Shown here in pieces: positions 61,257 through 64,000 of a stretch of DNA of 64,000 nt. Positions within the stretch are counted from its first letter, which is position 1. Every line of letters begins with the position of its first letter. The stretch lies in NCBI GenBank assembly GCA_030698625.1, contig JAUYMS010000003.1, positions 1 to 64,000 of the forward strand. Reading direction: 5' to 3'. The DNA comes from Candidatus Omnitrophota bacterium (lineage in GTDB: Bacteria > Omnitrophota > Omnitrophia > Omnitrophales > Aquincolibacteriaceae). A program made the position numbers and the translations under genes. The notes beneath the pieces were generated by a model. The model saw only the letters and a list, made by a program, of their open reading frames with translations. It made no database searches and was not told the origin of the DNA.

Positions 61257-61988
61257 ATGAAGGCACTGCTGATTCGGGTTGGCGCTGATTGTTCATCCGG
61301 GCGGTTTAACGGACCGATGAATGGCATGACGAGGGAATTTGTCTATATCCCGATTCCTGAATCCTGTGATGTGCATGCTGATCTGGCGACGCCCTATGCC
61401 CTTTTTGATGCAGCCCTCCAGTGTTTCGGCGAAGTTCTTCCCAAGCATCTTGTCGGTCGAAATACACACCTTGATCCTGATTTCGAGCATCTTACCTATG
61501 GCGACCAAGGACAGAGAGCTGTACAAATAACCTCTTATCTTGAGAGAGGGGATCTCGTTGTGTTTTATGCCGGGTTGCGCGATCTTCATCCCAGGGCGCA
61601 GCTTGTTTATGCGATCATCGGTCTTTATGTTATCGATGATATTATTGCTGCCCGATCGGTGCCGAAAGATCGATGGCACGAGAATGCGCATACGCGTCGG
61701 GTATTGCGCCCGAGCAGCAAGAATGATGTGATAATCAAGGGGAAGAAAGAAGTCTCAGGACGACTACGGAGCTGCCTGCCGATCGGGTCCTATCGCAGCT
61801 CTGGTGATGCGCCGGAGAAAAGGCCATGCTACCGCGTCTTGCCGGATTTGCTTCGGGCCTGGGGCGGGCTTGATGTGTCGGACGGATTTATCCAGCGCAG
61901 CGCGCGTCTGCCAAAATTCATCGACGCAGACAAATTCTATACGTGGTTTAATGACCAGAAGGTTGAATTTCTTGAAAAGAACAACTGA
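61257..61988 (+). CDS. Putative nucleotide-modification-associated domain 3 (Nmad3) protein
   Basis: 243 residues. The N-terminus MKALLIRVGADCSSGRFNGP and then REFVYIPIPES strongly recalls the Nmad3 family, defined by association with DNA base hypermodification genes in phages and bacteria. LVFYAGLRD and LVYAIIGLYVIDD follow the same pattern (a strand-rich fold reporting on a small region of sequence). Its biochemical activity is unknown. It overlaps the Nmad2-like gene by 17 bases. An IS5 element lies upstream and repeat scars lie on both sides, so the pair looks acquired. Confidence 0.7.
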   Translation: MKALLIRVGADCSSGRFNGPMNGMTREFVYIPIPESCDVHADLATPYALFDAALQCFGEVLPKHLVGRNTHLDPDFEHLTYGDQGQRAVQITSYLERGDLVVFYAGLRDLHPRAQLVYAIIGLYVIDDIIAARSVPKDRWHENAHTRRVLRPSSKNDVIIKGKKEVSGRLRSCLPIGSYRSSGDAPEKRPCYRVLPDLLRAWGGLDVSDGFIQRSARLPKFIDADKFYTWFNDQKVEFLEKNN

Positions 61989-62598
61989 TAAGCCGAAACT
62001 TTTCGTTTACAAGATCAAGGTGGACAGCGGCGGCGCACCCTGCGTCAGAAAAGGACTTTTAACATTAGCGATTTGCAAACCTCTGATTCGTTCCGCGGCA
62101 AATGCCGGTGACTGGATTTTTGGCTTTGGAAGCAACGAATTGGATAATCGCTTGATTTATGTTGCGGAGGTTACGGAGAAACTATGCAATGGGCTTTATT
62201 ACGGTAAGGTGTTTTCAGGGCGGCCGGATGCCATCTACAGATGGAAGGGCGATCAATTGAGACCCAAAAGAAATCGTTTGTACCATCGCGGCATAAAAGA
62301 TCCCGAGCGCGACATTGGGGTGTTCGCTCATTATAAAAGGGCGAATGTTTTGCTGAGCCGAAAGTATCGTTATTTTGGGAAGGAGCGATATGATTATAGT
62401 GTTGGCTTGCGGCAATTTATACGGTCGATTGGGCGCGGGCACCGGTGTCGTATTTCGGCGCACCGGAGAGCGCAGCTGGAAGATCTTAGAAAAAGAGTGT
62501 GGCGAGAATGGAAAAAAACCGGCCGTCCGACACATGCGGCCCCGGCGGATCGGCAAAGCGTATGCCATGCAGACGCCGGTTCTTGTGTGCTTAAATGA
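61972..62598 (+). CDS. Putative nucleotide-modification-associated domain 2 (Nmad2) protein
   Basis: 208 residues from a TTG at 61972 with AGAAGG at 61958-61963; an ATG at 61951 is a weaker alternative. The pattern LFVYKIKVDSGGAPCV, LTLAICKPLIRSAANAGDWIFGFGS, then NRLIYVAEVTE and RYFGKERYDYS...IRSIGRGHR, is that of Nmad2 proteins, in which a conserved cysteine/lysine (ICKP) and the GDW motif stand out. Overlap with the Nmad3-like gene implies joint translation. No methyltransferase or known base-modifying enzyme is adjacent. Confidence 0.7.
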   Translation: MKRTTDKPKLFVYKIKVDSGGAPCVRKGLLTLAICKPLIRSAANAGDWIFGFGSNELDNRLIYVAEVTEKLCNGLYYGKVFSGRPDAIYRWKGDQLRPKRNRLYHRGIKDPERDIGVFAHYKRANVLLSRKYRYFGKERYDYSVGLRQFIRSIGRGHRCRISAHRRAQLEDLRKRVWREWKKTGRPTHAAPADRQSVCHADAGSCVLK

Positions 62599-62610
62599 AT
62601 ATTTAGAAAG

Positions 62611-62636
62611 GTGCCGGGTACCAAAGGGGCAGGTTA
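62611..62636 (+). repeat. Remnant related to the IS right flank
   Basis: GGTGCCGGGTACC followed by AAAGGGGCAGGTTAA repeats the end and right flank of the IS at 61113-61133 with few changes. It may be a leftover of an excised or deleted IS copy. Confidence 0.5.
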
Positions 62637-62714
62637 ATCGAAACTAAGAAGCAAAGGGTTGGAGTAGTTTCAGTATCGGTTCTCCCGGCGGACAACTATT
62701 CAAGAGGAGGGGTG

Positions 62715-62987
62715 ATGACGCGAAAAGCGGTTTTTAGCGGATGGTTGCTGTTGATGTTGAGTTGTGGGCTCCCGGCGGCGAAGGCGCCCGTACTGGGCCG
62801 GCCCGACCGCCTGCTGCTTCCCGCCGATATCCTCGACGCCGTCATTTCGCCTTCTCACAAAGTATCGGAAGACTATGAAGGGAAACTCGAGCCGGGCGAG
62901 CTTTCACCCATGTCCGATTTGACCCATGTGATGACAGTGCGCGAGCTGTTGGACATCACGGCGTATTTAATGGCCCAGCAGGACTGA
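62715..62987 (+). CDS. Short exported protein, haem-domain-fragment-like
   Basis: 90 residues from the ATG at 62715 with a strong GAGGAGG at 62704-62710. A signal peptide is likely (GWLLLMLSCGLPAAKA), with a possible lipidated cysteine although the lipobox is imperfect. The mature part, DILDAVISPSHKVSEDYEG then ELLDITAYLMAQQ, resembles the end of cytochrome-c-like domains in Planctomycetes-type proteins (the LDA-x-x-PS-x-x-x-S and L-x-D-I-x-A-Y-L pattern) but has no CxxCH haem site. It may be a degenerate or truncated relative. Confidence 0.55.
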   Translation: MTRKAVFSGWLLLMLSCGLPAAKAPVLGRPDRLLLPADILDAVISPSHKVSEDYEGKLEPGELSPMSDLTHVMTVRELLDITAYLMAQQD

Positions 62988-63007
62988 AAGGATGATTTAT
63001 ACGGAAA

Positions 63008-63035
63008 GGTACTGGGAACCGGTTTCACAAGTCCT
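63008..63035 (+). repeat. Solo left end of the IS5-family element
   Basis: 28 bases matching 60283-60310 at 25 positions, all three differences transitions, with no transposase downstream. It indicates an earlier insertion or a non-autonomous derivative. Confidence 0.7.
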
Positions 63036-63072
63036 GCCATCCTGCGGGCGTAGGCCCGAAGGATCCAGCGTC

Positions 63073-63112
63073 GCGAGATTCTTCGCCCGCCTTCGGCGAG
63101 CTCAGAATGACA
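63073..63112 (-). repeat. Inverted copy of the TGTCATYCTGAG repeat
   Basis: On the minus strand this reads TGTCATTCTGAGCTCGCCGA and continues to CGAAGAATCTCGC, differing from 58789-58828 at a few positions. The GCCCGCC...GGCGAG inner stem is partly kept. Confidence 0.75.
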
Positions 63113-63199
63113 TGGTGTGTGGCGAATGTCCCCGTAAGAAGCCGTGTTAAAACGTACCCTATCTGTAAAGCTCTTGTTGTATCAATGTATAGCATTTAT
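63113..63199. other. Spacer, nothing recognised
   Basis: Short AT-richer stretch between the dispersed repeat and the tandem repeats; no reading frame or site of note. Confidence 0.3.
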
Positions 63200-63235
63200 G
63201 TGGCCAAATAAGTGGCCAAAATAGTGGCCACAATC
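63200..63235 (+). repeat. Three 12-bp tandem repeats upstream of the Fic gene
   Basis: GTGGCCAAATAA, GTGGCCAAAATA and GTGGCCACAATC at 63200, 63212 and 63224, exactly 12 bases apart; a fourth, GCGGCCAAAAAA, lies at 63291-63302 just before the ribosome site. They sit immediately upstream of a possible -35 box, suggesting a regulator-binding array. Confidence 0.6.
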
Positions 63236-63239
63236 TGGC

Positions 63240-63268
63240 TTGAAAATCATATAACTGCAATGTAGTAT
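63240..63268 (+). promoter_or_regulatory. Candidate promoter of the Fic gene
   Basis: TTGAAA (63240-63245), 17 bases, TAGTAT (63263-63268). The start of transcription would fall near 63275, 36 bases before the ATG. Confidence 0.4.
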
Positions 63269-63310
63269 TGAATATATCAATTATATATAAGCGGCCAAAA
63301 AAGAGGACAT

Positions 63311-64000
63311 ATGATAGATCGTAAAGAAACAGTTGGCCTGATGGAGCCCCTCACAATATCCCCCGAGGCAAAAAATTATTCCGAGCTGATGGATTTAGTG
63401 ATTGAGGTTACCGCTGCATCCACAGGATTAACAAGAAGCTTACCTGCGGGTGTCATTAAAGCTTTGTCGGAATTGGTAAGAGCGATGAATTGCTACTACA
63501 GCAATTTCATCGAAGGTCACAATACGCATCCGGTTGATATCGAAAAAGCTCTTAAAAATGATTTCAGCCAAGACAGTAAAAAAAGGGATCTCCAGATTGA
63601 GGCTAAAGCGCACATTGAAGTGCAGCGATGGATCGATAGCGGTAGCATAAAAGAAAAAACTTATAAGGCAGAAACGATCCAAGCCATTCATTTTCAATTT
63701 GCGAAATCTCTGCCGGAAGATTTTTTGTGGGTGGAAGATCCAGAGACTAAAGAAAAAGTAAAAGTGATTCCCGGTGAAATAAGACAGCGTGATGTAAGAG
63801 TAGGTCAGCACTACGCCATAAGTCCTGGGGCGGTGCCGAGATTTTTAAAGCGGTATGAAGAAGTTTATACGAGCCTGGGAAAAGCCGAAGCCATTTTAAA
63901 TGTTGCGGCCGCGCATCACCGGCTGTTGTGGATTCACCCTTTCTTGGATGGCAATGGCCGGGTCGCCCGGCTGGTTTCATATTCATTGCTTTTAGAAACG
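63311..64000 (+). CDS. Fic-domain protein (AMPylator family), cut by window end
   Basis: At least 230 residues from the ATG at 63311 (GAGGA at 63303-63307); no stop before the window ends. The catalytic Fic motif HPFLDGNGR starts at His209. An autoinhibitory helix motif is present upstream, S-N-F-I-E-G (Ser64 to Gly69), matching the (S/T)xxxE(G/N) consensus in which the glutamate blocks ATP binding, so this is a class II Fic protein with inhibition in the same chain. Fic enzymes transfer AMP or related groups to target proteins; the target is unknown. A DNA-binding C-terminal domain, common in this subgroup, would lie beyond the window. Confidence 0.9.
   Translation, partial: MIDRKETVGLMEPLTISPEAKNYSELMDLVIEVTAASTGLTRSLPAGVIKALSELVRAMNCYYSNFIEGHNTHPVDIEKALKNDFSQDSKKRDLQIEAKAHIEVQRWIDSGSIKEKTYKAETIQAIHFQFAKSLPEDFLWVEDPETKEKVKVIPGEIRQRDVRVGQHYAISPGAVPRFLKRYEEVYTSLGKAEAILNVAAAHHRLLWIHPFLDGNGRVARLVSYSLLLET

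Noticed and set aside
62375-62647. 90-codon frame overlapping the end of the Nmad2-like gene
   Set aside because: The overlapping sense frame continues the family pattern (IRSIGRGHR and a charged tail), while this frame has no recognisable content.

Overview
The window looks like a chromosomal piece of an uncultivated Gram-negative-type bacterium, most likely candidate phylum Omnitrophota (OP3). This is an inference from two enormous exported proteins (6182 and about 5065 residues, 53% of the window) sitting among ordinary housekeeping genes; giant genes are a reported trait of that phylum. No rRNA, tRNA or CRISPR array was seen, so the assignment rests on protein content.

Layout. 1-140: tail of an IS3-type element. 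398-4985: ABC ATPase, a fused GldF-GldG-like permease/auxiliary protein and a DUF4340-type protein, a unit like those exporting surface material. 5159-23707: giant protein 1, with a signal peptide, a shared N-terminal domain, membrane segments, a long fibronectin-III-like array, a cyclic-glucan-synthase (GT84)-like core and about ten C-terminal membrane helices. 23754-25700: thymidylate synthase, dihydrofolate reductase and a metallo-beta-lactamase-fold hydrolase. 25782-33508: a TPR gene followed by a tightly overlapping complex I operon, nuoABCDEFGH only. 33508-35536: a ClC chloride channel broken by one extra base. 35643-36206 (minus): peroxiredoxin. 36422-51619: giant protein 2, with a signal peptide, the same N-terminal domain, zincin-like HExxH and JAMM-like motifs and an SF2/SecA-like ATPase core. 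51634-51796: a 163-nt nested fold-back. 51942-58735: Ca2+/Na+ exchanger, DUF192 protein, succinate dehydrogenase/fumarate reductase CAB, ThrH-like phosphatase, ribosomal protein L33, Trm112-like protein and a deoxyhypusine-synthase-like enzyme. 58736-64000: a repeat-rich accessory end with an IS5-family element using a -1 frameshift, a putative Nmad3/Nmad2 nucleotide-modification pair, small unknown genes and a partial Fic gene.

The most unusual content is in the two giants. They share a roughly 400-residue N-terminal domain (H at the first strand, EG, a D-x-x-x-Y motif, GGFH) and the pentapeptide RSELR, which occurs six times in 11,247 residues, written with different codons each time and lying at apparent module boundaries. 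I read it as a conserved linker or processing signal. Giant 1 looks like a membrane-bound glucan synthase with a large adhesive ectodomain. Giant 2 looks like an exported multi-protease with an embedded nucleotide-driven motor, which is hard to reconcile with export into an ATP-free compartment.

The nuo and sdh operons indicate respiratory quinone chemistry, although nuoI-N are not in the window. All family names come from motif recognition without database searches; confidence is given per entry.
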